From NCBI GenBank assembly GCA_904830895.1, contig LR882958.1:4297501-4361500 (forward strand): a stretch of DNA of 64,000 bases, given 5' to 3'. The DNA is from Planktothrix rubescens CCAP 1459/22. Its GTDB lineage: Bacteria > Cyanobacteriota > Cyanobacteriia > Cyanobacteriales > Microcoleaceae. Positions within the stretch are counted from its first letter, which is position 1. Each line of letters begins with the position of its first letter. The translations under genes were made by a program, and so were the position numbers. The notes beneath the pieces are model-generated. The model searched no databases. It had not been told where the DNA came from and saw only the letters and a list, made by a program, of their open reading frames with translations. Positions 45,527-55,344 of the stretch are shown one piece after another.

Positions 45527-46330
45527 ATGCAACAGAATTGGCCTAATAGATTGCTTCTCTCTATTGCTATATTAGCTATAACCCTCTCCACCTGGGCAAT
45601 TACCCCGGTTGCTCATGCGTTTAATAATCCCGACTTACTTCCTGAGATTCAAACTCCGGTGATTGACCTGGCGGGAATTTTCACCGATGTCCAGGAAAAT
45701 ATCTTAGCCAAGGATATAGAAAACTTTGAAACCGAAACGGGTTGGAAAGTTAGGGTATTAACTCAATTTGACCAAACCCCCGGTCGCGCTGTTAAGGAGT
45801 ATTGGGGACTGGATGATAAAAGCGTTTTGGTCGTAGCCGATGAACGGGGGGGAAATATCCTCAACTTTAGCGTCGGTCGTCAGGTTTACCCGTTTCTGTC
45901 TCGGACATTCTGGGTAGAGTTACAAACTCGCTTCGGAAATCAATATTTTGTTAGAGACAATGGGGAAGACCAATCAATTATTCAATCTATTGATACTATT
46001 CAAGGCTGTTTAATTCAAGGCGGTTGTCGGGTAGTTCCCGGGCTTCCTCAAGAACAATGGATTTTAACTTTAATTACTTCTGTTATCGGTGGCCTAATTT
46101 GTGGCGTGGCGAGTATTCCCCGCAAGTCGGGACAATTGATTTCCTGGCAGTGGGCGTTAATTTTCTCGCCTCTGTGGGGAATTTTATTTATTGCCTTCGG
46201 AATTGGCCCGGTAATTTCTCGTACCCAAGAATGGCTTCCCCTTGTCCGTAATATTTCGGGCTTTTTAATTGGTTTCTTGGTAGCCTATCTGACTCCATTA
46301 TTAAATCAGTCCTCCTCCCAGGAAGGTTAA
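45527..46330 (+). CDS. TPM-domain thylakoid protein, Psb32-like
   Basis: The 267-residue protein has an N-terminal signal (LLSIAILAITLSTWAITPVA then HAFNN) and a TPM domain (about 35-165) with PVIDLAGIFTDVQENILAKD, VLVVADERGGNILNFSVGR and ELQTRFGNQYF. Three or four hydrophobic helices follow (from about 180). Psb32-like proteins, named for a PSII-associated TPM protein, protect PSII in light and may act in repair. The C-terminal helices are longer than in the classic protein. A terminator follows directly. Confidence 0.85.
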   Translation: MQQNWPNRLLLSIAILAITLSTWAITPVAHAFNNPDLLPEIQTPVIDLAGIFTDVQENILAKDIENFETETGWKVRVLTQFDQTPGRAVKEYWGLDDKSVLVVADERGGNILNFSVGRQVYPFLSRTFWVELQTRFGNQYFVRDNGEDQSIIQSIDTIQGCLIQGGCRVVPGLPQEQWILTLITSVIGGLICGVASIPRKSGQLISWQWALIFSPLWGILFIAFGIGPVISRTQEWLPLVRNISGFLIGFLVAYLTPLLNQSSSQEG

Positions 46331-46336
46331 GCAGAA

Positions 46337-46390
46337 TGAGGAAAGTCGGTGGCATTTAATGGAGTCTGACCGATTTTCCCTCACTTTTTT
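46337..46390 (+). terminator. Rho-independent terminator after the Psb32-like gene
   Basis: TGAGGAAAGTCGGT (46337-46350) pairs with ACCGATTTTCCCTCA (46369-46383) with one mismatch and one bulge, followed by six T at 46385-46390. It ends 7-60 bases after the stop codon. Confidence 0.8.
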
Positions 46391-46493
46391 GGAAATCACC
46401 GCAACAACCTGATACACTGGATAAGTTGTAATCTGGTTGTGCTAGGTAAATTCTACTTATCCCCAGAACTTCAGTAATAATCGGCGAGTCACA

Positions 46494-47120
46494 ATGGAAT
46501 GGCATATTACGGATGCCCAGAGTTTAGGAATTATTGATGGTGAAATTGGCGATCATGTCTTTTCGCCAGCCGAATATGAAATTGTGCGTCGGGTTATTTA
46601 TGCGACGGCGGATTTTGAATATAAGAGTTTAGTGCGGTTTTCTGACCAAGCTTTACAAGGTGGGGCGGCGGCCTTAGCTGCCCGGACAACGATTGTGGTG
46701 GATGTGCCTATGGTACAAGTCGGGATTACTCCTCGGATTCTTTCGACTTTTGCTAATCCGGTTTATTGTTCTATGGAGGCGGTAACTCGACCCCAAAGGG
46801 AAAAAACTCGCTCGGCTTGGGGAATTGAGACGTTAGCAAGGCGCTATCCCGAGGCTATTTTTGTGATTGGTCAGGAACAAACAGCCCTTTCTGGGATAGT
46901 CGATTTAATTGAGGCGGAGGAAATTAAGCCCGCTTTGGTGATTGCGACGCCTTCGGGTTTTGTCGGGGCTGATGTGGCTAAGTCTCGTTTGAATGATTCG
47001 ATGGTTCCCCATATTCGGATTGGTGGACGCAAGGGGAGTGCGGTAGTAGCCGTGGCTTTGGTTGATGCTTTGGTTGATCTGGCTTGGCAAGCCTATGGTC
47101 GAGAAGGGAATGGGAGTTAA
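46494..47120 (+). CDS. cobH: Precorrin-8X methylmutase
   Basis: The 208-residue protein has GGAAALAARTTIVVDVPMVQ, GIETLARRYPEAIFVIGQEQ, KPALVIATPSGFVGADVAKS and HIRIGGRKGSAVVAVALVDA, which are the CobH/CbiC family blocks. It moves a methyl group from C-11 to C-12 in cobalamin synthesis (to hydrogenobyrinic acid or its cobalt form). No other cob genes are near it, which is usual in cyanobacteria, and no cobalamin riboswitch-like box was seen in the 100 bases upstream. Confidence 0.95.
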   Translation: MEWHITDAQSLGIIDGEIGDHVFSPAEYEIVRRVIYATADFEYKSLVRFSDQALQGGAAALAARTTIVVDVPMVQVGITPRILSTFANPVYCSMEAVTRPQREKTRSAWGIETLARRYPEAIFVIGQEQTALSGIVDLIEAEEIKPALVIATPSGFVGADVAKSRLNDSMVPHIRIGGRKGSAVVAVALVDALVDLAWQAYGREGNGS

Positions 47121-47527
47121 TCAACTCATTTAACCACAAAGACACGAAGGGGTGACAAATACTAAGTTATTGGTTAGCCCTTATCATATTTTAGTGTTTT
47201 TGTCAAGGGTAGCCCGGGAAGGGTGAAATTTTAAAAGTTTGCTATGGGGTGTTATTAGGGGTGATTTTTGGGGGTTTTATTGATATTTAGGGTTTTTATA
47301 GGCTTTGTGGCTTTTAATTTGGGGTAGGGGTATAGAAATACCAACTTTAGTCTATTTGCTAAAACTCTAACATTCGCTGAAAGTATTGTCAAGTGGTGGG
47401 CTTAATAGAAGTTTTTCTCATTAATCGGGCTTTTGTGAAGAATTGTGAAATGGGGATATTTTTGAATTTTAAAATTATTCGGTTGTAGGTATTAGATTAT
47501 TTAATGTATTGGGGATGGATTTTGAGG
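47121..47527. other. G/T-rich intergenic region without a gene
   Basis: From about 47210 to 47340 the plus strand is strongly G+T rich (runs such as GGGGTGTTATTAGGGGTGAT). No convincing frame, hairpin or RNA gene is visible. The gap lies between the convergent cobH and the next minus-strand gene. Confidence 0.5.
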
Positions 47528-48271
47528 TTAAGGTTGATCATCATCATAAACTTGATCATAACCGTTTGCGGGTTGATAGCGTTCAATAGCGGAAGTTTGG
47601 GGAGATGGAGGTGCTTTTTTAGGACGTCGGGACTGGAAACGATGACTAATTTCTCTGAAAATATCTCGACGGACGTAGGGATAGTCACTAATCCAAAGGT
47701 TTTGACTGGGAATATAGATATCGGAAACTTCATTAATTTCGCTTAAATCATCTAAATAAGACATCACAATCATTTGGGCAACTTGACCCCGACGTAAGCG
47801 TTTGTGATTACGATTTAGGGGGGCTTGAATTAAGGTGGTAAACCCGCTAGAGTCTCCGATTTCTACATTAATTCTTCTTTCCAGGTTTTCAATAATAATT
47901 AGTTCTCCGCGCTGATTTACAGATTCCTGTTGTTCGGTGACGGCTTCACTAATATAAAAATCCAGAATTTTTCCCTGTAAAAATCCAGCATAGGGATATT
48001 TTCGATATTTAATATTCCGCCAACTGGCTTCCCAAACGGGCATCCATAACCAATATAAGGAGGAGCTAATTCCGGCGATTAATATTAGGATTCTTAGGGT
48101 ATCTCCTTCTACGGTATATTCCAGAAAAATCCAAATTGCTAAACAGACCGCAGAAATTAATAGACGTTTTAAAAAATCCCTGGGTTTTCCCCAACAATAC
48201 TTATATTGTTCTCCCGTCGCCACGGCGGGAATTAAGTTTTCAAAAGTTTGACGAGTTATGGGAACAAGCAT
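47528..48271 (-). CDS. Conserved cyanobacterial membrane protein of unknown function
   Basis: The 247-residue protein has two close hydrophobic helices near residues 36-85 (RLLISAVCLAIWIFLEY and LRILILIAGISSSLYWLWM), then a long soluble part with RNIKYRKYPYAGFLQGKILD, DSSGFTTLIQAPLNRNHKRL and QVAQMIVMSYLDDLSEINEV and a Pro-rich acidic tail (ending DDDQP). It resembles a conserved cyanobacterial family often annotated loosely as a phosphate ABC transporter permease; I see no transporter features. It sits between cobH and the tandem array. Confidence 0.65.
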   Translation of the reverse strand: MLVPITRQTFENLIPAVATGEQYKYCWGKPRDFLKRLLISAVCLAIWIFLEYTVEGDTLRILILIAGISSSLYWLWMPVWEASWRNIKYRKYPYAGFLQGKILDFYISEAVTEQQESVNQRGELIIIENLERRINVEIGDSSGFTTLIQAPLNRNHKRLRRGQVAQMIVMSYLDDLSEINEVSDIYIPSQNLWISDYPYVRRDIFREISHRFQSRRPKKAPPSPQTSAIERYQPANGYDQVYDDDQP

Positions 48272-48335
48272 TTTTGTTTAATTACCAATTATGAATAGGG
48301 ATCACGGATTTAAGAGGATTTCACGGATTTCACGG

Positions 48336-48617
48336 ATTTTAATCTGTGTTAATCAGCGTCATCTGCTTAAATCCGTGTTCAAATTTTAATCTGTGTTAAT
48401 CAGCGTAATCCGCTTAAATCCGTGTTCAGATTTTAATCTGTGTTAATCAGCGTAATCTGCTTAAATCCGTGTTCAGATTTTAATCTGTGTTAATCAGCGT
48501 AATCCGCTTAAATCAGTGTTCAGATTTTAATCTGTGTTAATCAGCGTAATCTGCTTAAATCCGTGTTCAGATTTTAATCTGTGTTAATCAGCGTAATCTG
48601 CTTAAATCCGTGATCCT
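48336..48617. repeat. Six tandem copies of a 47-bp repeat
   Basis: The unit (ATTTTAATCTGTGTTAATCA, then GCGTAATCTGCTTAAATCCG, then TGTTCAG) repeats exactly six times at 48336, 48383, 48430, 48477, 48524 and 48571, with about one change per copy (TCATC/TAATC/TAATCC; one CAGTG). The array is bounded by ATCACGGATTTAAGAGGATT (48301) and CTTAAATCCGTGATCC (48601), an outer inverted repeat. There are no unique spacers, so it is not CRISPR. Confidence 0.9.
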
Positions 48618-48625
48618 ATTGCCAA

Positions 48626-49453
48626 TTATAAGATTTTTTCTAATCCATAAACCAAGGTTTTCAGGGCTAAGACTTTGCGAATCGCTAGTAGAACTCCGGG
48701 CATATAACAGGAGCGATCGCTAGTATCATGACGCAGGGTATAAATTTGACCCGCAGCCCCAAAAATTACCTCTTGATGGGCAATTAATCCAGGTAAACGA
48801 ATACTATGAATTCTAATTCCTTCTCCGGCTTCGGCGCCTCTAGCCCCGGTGATTTTTTCGGTTTCTGTAACTAGGGGAGAATTATAGGTTTTGCCTAATT
48901 CTGCTAATAATTGCGCCGTTTGAATTGCAGTACCACTGGGAGCATCGGCTTTTTGATTATGATGTAATTCGATAATTTCAACATGATCAAAATAGCGAGA
49001 CGCGGTGATTGCTGCTTGTTGTAATAATACCATGCCAATGGAAAAATTAGGAATCAGCAAACACCCCATACTGGCTTTATCGGCAAATTCGGCTAAGTCT
49101 TGAATTTGAGCCGGACTTAACCCCGTAGTTCCCACAACTGGACGCACGCCGTAGGCGATCGCAGCCCGAATATTGTCGTAAACTGAATCAGGATGGGTGA
49201 AATCTACCATCACCCCGGGCTGTTTTTCCTGGGCAGCCATGGCTAACATTCCCTCTCGGTCATTGGTAATCGGAACTTCCAATGGTTCAATTCCGACCAA
49301 AGTTCCCGCATCCTGTTCTTGATAAGCCAGGTTATGATCAATTGCCCCTAACAAGGTCATATCGGGAGATGCGGCGACCGCTTTAATCACTTCGCGGCCC
49401 ATTTTTCCGCCAGCGCCATTAACAATTACAGGAATTGGAAGGGAATTAGTCAT
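48626..49453 (-). CDS. dapB: 4-hydroxy-tetrahydrodipicolinate reductase
   Basis: The 275-residue enzyme has the NAD(P)H loop [39 protein letters not shown], the catalytic region [15 protein letters not shown], and [19 protein letters not shown]. It reduces dihydrodipicolinate in the lysine and peptidoglycan diaminopimelate pathway. Gene complete; the tandem array lies immediately downstream of its stop. Confidence 0.96.
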   Translation of the reverse strand: MTNSLPIPVIVNGAGGKMGREVIKAVAASPDMTLLGAIDHNLAYQEQDAGTLVGIEPLEVPITNDREGMLAMAAQEKQPGVMVDFTHPDSVYDNIRAAIAYGVRPVVGTTGLSPAQIQDLAEFADKASMGCLLIPNFSIGMVLLQQAAITASRYFDHVEIIELHHNQKADAPSGTAIQTAQLLAELGKTYNSPLVTETEKITGARGAEAGEGIRIHSIRLPGLIAHQEVIFGAAGQIYTLRHDTSDRSCYMPGVLLAIRKVLALKTLVYGLEKIL

Positions 49454-49541
49454 AATAAATTAAATAGATCTAAGTCAAAATTTCCAGTCACAGAAAAGAT
49501 TTCGCGTAAATTATACCTAGAAGGGGCATTTAATTAAAATC

Positions 49542-51762
49542 ATGCCCGGTATTTCGGTATTTGTATTTTACCTTAAATTCATGTTTTCTCGAAAGTTGCG
49601 TTTTCCCAAAACTTGGATATCTTCAGCGATGGCTAGAGATGAGGGAAAGGTCTTACCTTCCTTAGTCCGGTTATCCCCAGCCTTATTGACCAGTTTAATG
49701 GTTACGGTGTTTGTGGTCGGATGTCAAAAATTAGGCTGGTTAAAGCCGTTAGAATTAAGAATGTTTGATGCTTTAATTTGTTTGCGGTCTACTGCTGAAC
49801 CTGATCCTAACTTATTAATTGTTGCTATTACTGAAGATGATATCCAATCTCAAAAACAATGGCCTTTGACGGATCAAGTTTTGGCAGAGGTTTTTGCTAA
49901 ACTCCAACAACATCAGTCCCTGGTAATTGGCTTGGATTTATACCGAGATTTACCCCTAGAACCCGGGGTTGCCCAATTATCACAGCAGTTAAAAGCAGAT
50001 AATGTTATTGTAATTACCAAAATCGGAAATTCTAAAAATCCCAGTGTGTCACCTCCTCCGGGAATTTCTCCTGAGCAGATTGGATTTAATGATTTAGTAT
50101 TAGACCCGGATGGAGTGGTGCGTCGCCAGTTATTATTTGCTAGTGATCAAGATGATCAAACGATCTTTGCTTTTTCTTTACAACTAGCATTAGCTTACTT
50201 GAAAGCTCAGGGAATTGAGCCTAAAAATAATAGCCGATATCCTCAATATATGGAACTGGGAAAAACTATATTTTTCCCGTTAAAATCTGGAGATGGAGGT
50301 TATGCCAATATTGATGACCGAGGATACCAAATTCTTCTGAACTATCGCACTCCAGAAATTGCTAGAATTGTCAGTATAGGAGAGGTTTTATCAAATCAAG
50401 TTGACCCAAAATGGATTAAAAATAAAATTGTTTTAATTGGCACAACTGCTCCGAGTATTCCCGATGTTTTCTTAACCCCCTATAGTATTAAAGCTGGGGA
50501 TGATTTTAAAATGCCTGGGGTACTAATTCATGCTCAAATGGTGAGTCAGATTATTAATGCTACCCTAATTTATAAATCTCCTAATCTATTATCCCAAGTT
50601 TTATATCCTTCAGATTTATTTAGGTTTGCGCCTCAATTTTTAGAAGTATTTTGGATAGGAATTTGGGCAATAGTAGGGGGGATATTGATCTGGGTAATTT
50701 CCCATCCTCTGAAGCAAGGTTTAGCTTTAATTATCGGGATTTTGGGTTTATTGGGAACTGGCTACGGGCTGTTTTTATTAAATATTTGGGTTCCTATTAT
50801 TGCTCCTATTTTTTCCTTATTTTTGTCAGGAATAGGGGTAATTGGTTATAAACAAATTCATAATTCTTTACATGATATTTTGACCGGATTACCTAACCGT
50901 ATTTTATTTTTAGATCGAGTGGGATGGGCAATTGCAAATACAAAAAATGATCAATCTCAATGTGCAGTTATGTTTTTGAATATTGATCGATTTAAGCGAA
51001 TTAATGATAGTTTAGGATATGAAGCGGGAAATAAATTATTAATTGAGATTGTCCAAAGAATTAAATATTGTTTGAGAAATAAAGATATTATTGCTAGGTT
51101 GGGAGGGGATGAATTTGCGATTTTAATTGAACATTTAAAACCCCCTGAAAATGCCACTTTTGTCGCTAATCGAATTCAAAATACTCTCCTTTCTCCTTTT
51201 AACTTGAGTAATCATGATATTTTTATGACTTTAAGTATTGGAATTGCTTTCAGTCAGACAGTTTTTTCAGCCGGATTTAGTCGAACAAATTCAAGAGATT
51301 ATTAAAACTTCAGGGATTAACCCCAATGGGTTAAGATTAGAAATTACAGAAAGTGTGTTAATGGATGATGTGGAGGCTACAATTTATCTATTAAAGCAGT
51401 TAAAATCCCTAGGGTTAAAATTGAGTATTGATGATTTTGGGACGGGGTTTTCTTCCTTAAGTTATTTACCTAGATTTCCCATTGATACACTTAAAATTGA
51501 TCGGTCTTTTGTCGGACAAATAGAAGCAGATGAAGCGGGAGAAAATTTAGCCATTGTCCGCACGATTATTCGGTTAGCTCATGCGTTAAATAAAGAGGTA
51601 ATTGCTGAAGGGGTAGAAACCGCCTATCAACTGGCACAATTGCGTTCTTTGGGGTGTGAATATGCTCAAGGTTATTTCTTTCTTAAACCTGTTCCTCCAG
51701 ACATTGTAACGGCCTTTGTTGAGTCTAATCCTCAATGGGATAGCAACAGCCAAGACAGTTAG
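49542..51762 (+). pseudogene. CHASE2-GGDEF-EAL protein gene with internal deletion
   Basis: The first frame (49542-51305) encodes a signal/anchor helix, a CHASE2 sensor (FDALICLRSTAEPDPNLLIV and AITEDDIQSQK through IKNKIVLIGTTAPSIPDVFL), three membrane helices (about residues 365-435) and most of a GGDEF domain with GGDEFAIL, stopping just after TLSIGIAFS. A second frame (51238-51762) begins inside it at SVRQFFQPDLVEQIQEIIKT and is the C-terminal half of an EAL domain with LSIDDFGTGFSSLSYL and AEGVETAYQLAQLRSLGCEY. The segment between (end of GGDEF, start of EAL with the EALVRW motif, about 150 residues) is missing, and the join is out of frame. The gene cannot make a full c-di-GMP enzyme. 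Confidence 0.85.
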
Positions 51763-51828
51763 AACGCTACGCTAGATGCGATCGCTTTATAGCAGTTTCC
51801 CCAACTCGATCACATACTTTTTTGCAAT

Positions 51829-52233
51829 CTAATAATTTAGGTTTATGATAATATTTTGTATGCCTTGAATAAAAACTTTAAAACTTTTAGATTTATTATC
51901 GGTCTCCAAATCGCCTAAAAACCAAGATTCTAGCTCATGACAAATAATCCTAATCATTGGGTTATTTTGTCCAGCAGTTTGACAAATTTGTAATAATTCG
52001 GCTTTAAGTTTTTGGCAATCATGAGAATCTTGATCATGAACTATGATAAATTGAGTATGGGGGCTGGTTTTGAAAGCTCTAATTTTAATAGCAATAGATT
52101 TAGCTAAGTCTTGTTTACCTTGATGAGCAATACAAATAAAGGAAATTTGCTCAGGTATGATTTTGGGTAAGATTTATTCTAAAACATTTTTTATAGAAGG
52201 TTCTTCTAATAAAAAAATCAAGTCATAACTCAT
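51829..52233 (-). pseudogene. Decayed DUF4276 (TOPRIM-like) gene coupled to the AAA gene
   Basis: On the minus strand ATG 52231-52233 overlaps the AAA stop as ATGA. The frame reads MSYDLIFLLEEPSIKNVLE, then a TAA at 52174-52176, then in the same frame ILPKIIPEQISFICIAHQGK, QFIIVHDQDSHDCQKLKAEL and RIICHELESWFLGDLETD. This is the DUF4276 order with the Asp motif and the ELE-W block. The C-terminal piece SFKVFIQGIQN follows too soon, so an internal segment is probably lost as well. Members of this family accompany AAA ATPases in RloB/AbiL-like defence loci. The start-coupled arrangement shows they once formed an operon. Confidence 0.7.
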
Positions 52234-53417
52234 GCAGGTGCAACCCCTTTAAACCAACCTTGATTCCATAAATAGCCAGGTAAATCCCCTTCTTCTACTA
52301 ATTTTCTGAGGATTTCGTGATCTGAGGCTTTAGACATTTTAGTGATCCCTTTTTCTTTGATTAGCCAAAATATACTGTCTAAAGAAACTGCATTTAAAAA
52401 GTCAGGGGAATGGGTAGAAACAAAAACTTGTCCTCCTCTATTTGCATAACTAGCAAATTCTTCAGCAAGTTCGGTTAAAAGATTTGGATATAACTGGTTT
52501 TCTGGTTCTTCAACACAAAGTAAAGGGTGAGGTTTAGGATCAAAAAGCAAAATTAAATAGGCAAACATTTTCATTGTGCCATCAGATACATAACGATCAA
52601 TAAATGGATCTTTAAATGCTTCATCTTGAAATTTTAAAATTAATCGCCCGTCTTCTGTGTCTTTTGCTTCCACTGTAGAAATACCGGGGATTCTTTCTTT
52701 TATTCTGGTTAATATGGTTTGGAAAATCTCAGGATGTTCTCGATATAAATATTGTGCAACAACCGCTATATTATCGCCTGTGGGAGAAAGATGTTCAGCA
52801 TAAAGTGCATCTTTACTACCCCTTGATAGGCTAATATGGAAGTCGGAAACGTGCCAATTTTCGATTAGGGAGCGAAAAGCAGTAGCGGCTTTAAAACGTT
52901 GAAATTGTCCTAATCCTTTAATTGCTAAAATATCATTGGATTCTAGTTGTTGTTCTTCTCTTTTTAATTCTTCATCTGCTTGACTAAAATTTTCTTCATT
53001 GGTAATCGCATAACCTTTACCTTTACTAAAATCAAGGAAGTGATAGGGAGAGCCATATTCACCCCGTTTATAACGCAATATTTCTCTTTTGATCACGGCT
53101 TTTTGATTTTCTTGTCCCATAATCAATATATAAGTAACAAGTCGTTTTTTACCTAAAATATCCATCTGAAATTGTAGCTCTATTTCTATATCTTCTTTTT
53201 CTTTGCCTCTGGTAATAACTTCCTTGTAACCGCCTCGAATTTGGAGAGCTTGACGAATGTTATTTTTTAAAGCATCTCGCAAAAAACCAAAAATATCAAA
53301 CAGAGTTGATTTCCCAGTACCATTAGCACCAATTAATACACAAAAAGCGGGAATATTATCTACTCTCAAATTTTCAAAAACTCGATAGTTTTTGACTCTG
53401 ATACTGGTAATTTGCAT
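52230..53417 (-). CDS. AAA_21-type ATPase, ABC-like, probable defence ATPase
   Basis: The 395-residue protein has Walker A GANGTGKST at residues 30-38 after ITSIRVKNYRVFENL, an ABC-like signature region YVSDGTMKMFAYL near 285, Walker B LLCVEEPENQLYP near 315, and the H-loop VFVSTHSPDFLN near 350. This is the AAA_21/OLD-like architecture that pairs with TOPRIM or DUF4276 nuclease-like partners. Here the partner, translated from ATGA overlap, is decayed. It probably acted with that partner in an abortive-infection or DNA-break response; alone its role is unclear. Confidence 0.85.
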   Translation of the reverse strand: MQITSIRVKNYRVFENLRVDNIPAFCVLIGANGTGKSTLFDIFGFLRDALKNNIRQALQIRGGYKEVITRGKEKEDIEIELQFQMDILGKKRLVTYILIMGQENQKAVIKREILRYKRGEYGSPYHFLDFSKGKGYAITNEENFSQADEELKREEQQLESNDILAIKGLGQFQRFKAATAFRSLIENWHVSDFHISLSRGSKDALYAEHLSPTGDNIAVVAQYLYREHPEIFQTILTRIKERIPGISTVEAKDTEDGRLILKFQDEAFKDPFIDRYVSDGTMKMFAYLILLFDPKPHPLLCVEEPENQLYPNLLTELAEEFASYANRGGQVFVSTHSPDFLNAVSLDSIFWLIKEKGITKMSKASDHEILRKLVEEGDLPGYLWNQGWFKGVAPA

Positions 53418-53596
53418 AATTATATTTTACAAGTAAATTGACTAATAGTGATCTATTATATATTATTCCCCATTCCTCATCTTTACCAAATTGTTATGCG
53501 ATCGCTCTCATTTCGCCAAAGATGACTTCGGTGACTCCTACTATATAATTCATTTAGACTTGCTATAAGCTGCATTACCCATTACCAATTAATAAA

Positions 53597-54247
53597 ATGA
53601 ATCATCTCAACGATGCTCGTCAATATGCCCCAGCAACAGAAAGGAATCAACAACCGATTTTAGAGGTATTAAAACGGGTACTTCCAGTTAATGGGACGGT
53701 ATTAGAAATAGCCAGTGGTACGGGACAACACGCGGTATTTTTTGCCCCTGAGTTGAAACCGAGAAAATGGTTGCCATCGGAAGTTAATCCGCTTTTGCAA
53801 GCTAGTATTTTAGCTTGGGAAACCTATTTTCCTGCTGATAATTTATTTCCTCCTTTAGAATTAGATGTACATAAATCCGTTTGGTCAGTCGAAAATCCCG
53901 ATTTAAAATTGCCCTTTTGCTTACAGGAATTTCCGATTACTGCCATTGTTAATATTAATATGATTCATATTTCCCCTTGGTCAGCTTGCCTAAAATTAAT
54001 TGCAGGTGCAAATCGAATTTTACCATCAGGAGGAATTTTATATTTATACGGCCCCTATAAACAAAATGGCAAACACACCGCACCAAGTAATCAAGATTTT
54101 GATACCTCTTTACGGTTATCTAATCCAGAATGGGGCGTGAGAAATTTAGAAGAAGTTGTTGCAATTGCGGAATTAGAAAATTTCCGGTTAGTGGAAGTAA
54201 TACCGATGCCAGCTAATAATTTATCCTTGATTTTTCAGAAAATATAG
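53597..54247 (+). CDS. DUF938 class I SAM-dependent methyltransferase
   Basis: The 216-residue protein opens with YAPATERNQQPILEVLKRVL, the family start, and the SAM-binding VLEIASGTGQHAVFFA, followed by MIHISPWSACLKLIAGANRI and LYLYGPYKQNGKHTAPSNQD. These are DUF938 hallmarks. The substrate of the family is unknown. A short stand-alone gene between the divergent AAA gene and a convergent HTH protein. Confidence 0.88.
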   Translation: MNHLNDARQYAPATERNQQPILEVLKRVLPVNGTVLEIASGTGQHAVFFAPELKPRKWLPSEVNPLLQASILAWETYFPADNLFPPLELDVHKSVWSVENPDLKLPFCLQEFPITAIVNINMIHISPWSACLKLIAGANRILPSGGILYLYGPYKQNGKHTAPSNQDFDTSLRLSNPEWGVRNLEEVVAIAELENFRLVEVIPMPANNLSLIFQKI

Positions 54248-54264
54248 GATATAATTAAGTATAA

Positions 54265-55344
54265 TTAAGTGATCGCATTATTCATCATTTCAGGAGGAGA
54301 AAAATCTAAGCCAATCTCAACTTCACTGGTTTTTGACTGTCTTCCGGGTATGGGATTTGTTTGTTCTTGATGGCGAGATTGGGGAGTTTTTTGTTCCAAT
54401 AAATTTTGGATATCGGGGGGGAGAGTTACATCGGGAACATTTTGTTGAGATAACCAAGCAACTCCCCCCATAGAACCTGCTAAAATAGCCGCATAACCTA
54501 AATATAAATGGGCTGAATTGAGATAAAATTCTGAATCTACATCAACCTTAGAAGCAGACTTTCCTAGTTGTTGATTAAATTCCAAACAAGGAAAAGATGA
54601 TGCCATTTTTCCCCCTTCTAATCCCAAAGCATTCGCCGCCCGATAAATAAACCCGCGAATATAAACATCTTCCGGTAAAGCCTCAAGTTTTCCCTCTTCT
54701 AAAGCCTCTAAATGATGCAAAGGAACCAAAGTAAAATAGTGCATTTGCTGTAATGTAAGACTATAGAATTCTCTAGCTTGACGCAATTCTATCCCAATTT
54801 CTTGTAAATAAATTTTTTGTTTTTCATGAATTTGCTGATTGATTTCTGCTTGATTCGGACGTTGATTTTTAGTTTTAGTTTTAGTTTTAGGAATATTATC
54901 TGATCCAGAAATAGTCGAAGTTTGTTCCGAAGATTCTACCGTTAAATCCGGTGCTTGATATCCCGCAACTAACCCCAGGGGAGAAACTACAACAGTTTGA
55001 ACTTCTGTAGGAGTAGAAATATCTTGATTATTCGAGGGAATAGCAGTTACAGAAATAGAATGATTAGCAGAAGCAGACATCGTAGAAATAATAGTTGTTT
55101 CTTGTTTAGCCATTTGCTTTAAAGACAATTGAATCGCTTCTCGTCCCACAGCTTTAATCACAATTTCAGCTTTACTTGCCGCCTGTCCTAACATTTTTTG
55201 TAAACTTTTTAAAGCAATATTATAGACTTCACTACAATATAATTCCGCCTCAATTTGACGCACCAGGGAGCGTAAACCTTCAGGAGAGACTTCTACTGTT
55301 GTCGGTGCTGTCACACCAAAACCATTAACCGGATTTAGTTCCAT
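54265..55344 (-). CDS. RodZ-like HTH protein with membrane helix (cyanobacterial)
   Basis: The 359-residue protein has an N-terminal region of about 95 residues with repeated helices (TTVEVSPEGLRSLVRQIEAE), a variable Ser/Thr linker, an HTH_25/RodZ-type domain at about 180-255 (IGIELRQAREFYSLTLQQMH, LEALPEDVYIRGFIYRAANA), a membrane helix near 280-300 (YLGYAAILAGSMGGVAWLS), and a polar periplasmic tail. RodZ-like proteins bind DNA or cytoskeleton and shape the cell. The N-terminal part is not RodZ-like, so the role may differ. Confidence 0.7.
   Translation of the reverse strand: MELNPVNGFGVTAPTTVEVSPEGLRSLVRQIEAELYCSEVYNIALKSLQKMLGQAASKAEIVIKAVGREAIQLSLKQMAKQETTIISTMSASANHSISVTAIPSNNQDISTPTEVQTVVVSPLGLVAGYQAPDLTVESSEQTSTISGSDNIPKTKTKTKNQRPNQAEINQQIHEKQKIYLQEIGIELRQAREFYSLTLQQMHYFTLVPLHHLEALEEGKLEALPEDVYIRGFIYRAANALGLEGGKMASSFPCLEFNQQLGKSASKVDVDSEFYLNSAHLYLGYAAILAGSMGGVAWLSQQNVPDVTLPPDIQNLLEQKTPQSRHQEQTNPIPGRQSKTSEVEIGLDFSPPEMMNNAIT

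Noticed and set aside
46391-46493. Cobalamin riboswitch upstream of cobH
   Set aside because: The leader is only about 100 bases and no B12-box-like sequence was seen.
48336-48617. Possible CRISPR array because of regular repeats
   Set aside because: The 47-base units are directly adjacent with no unique spacers, and there are no cas genes nearby.
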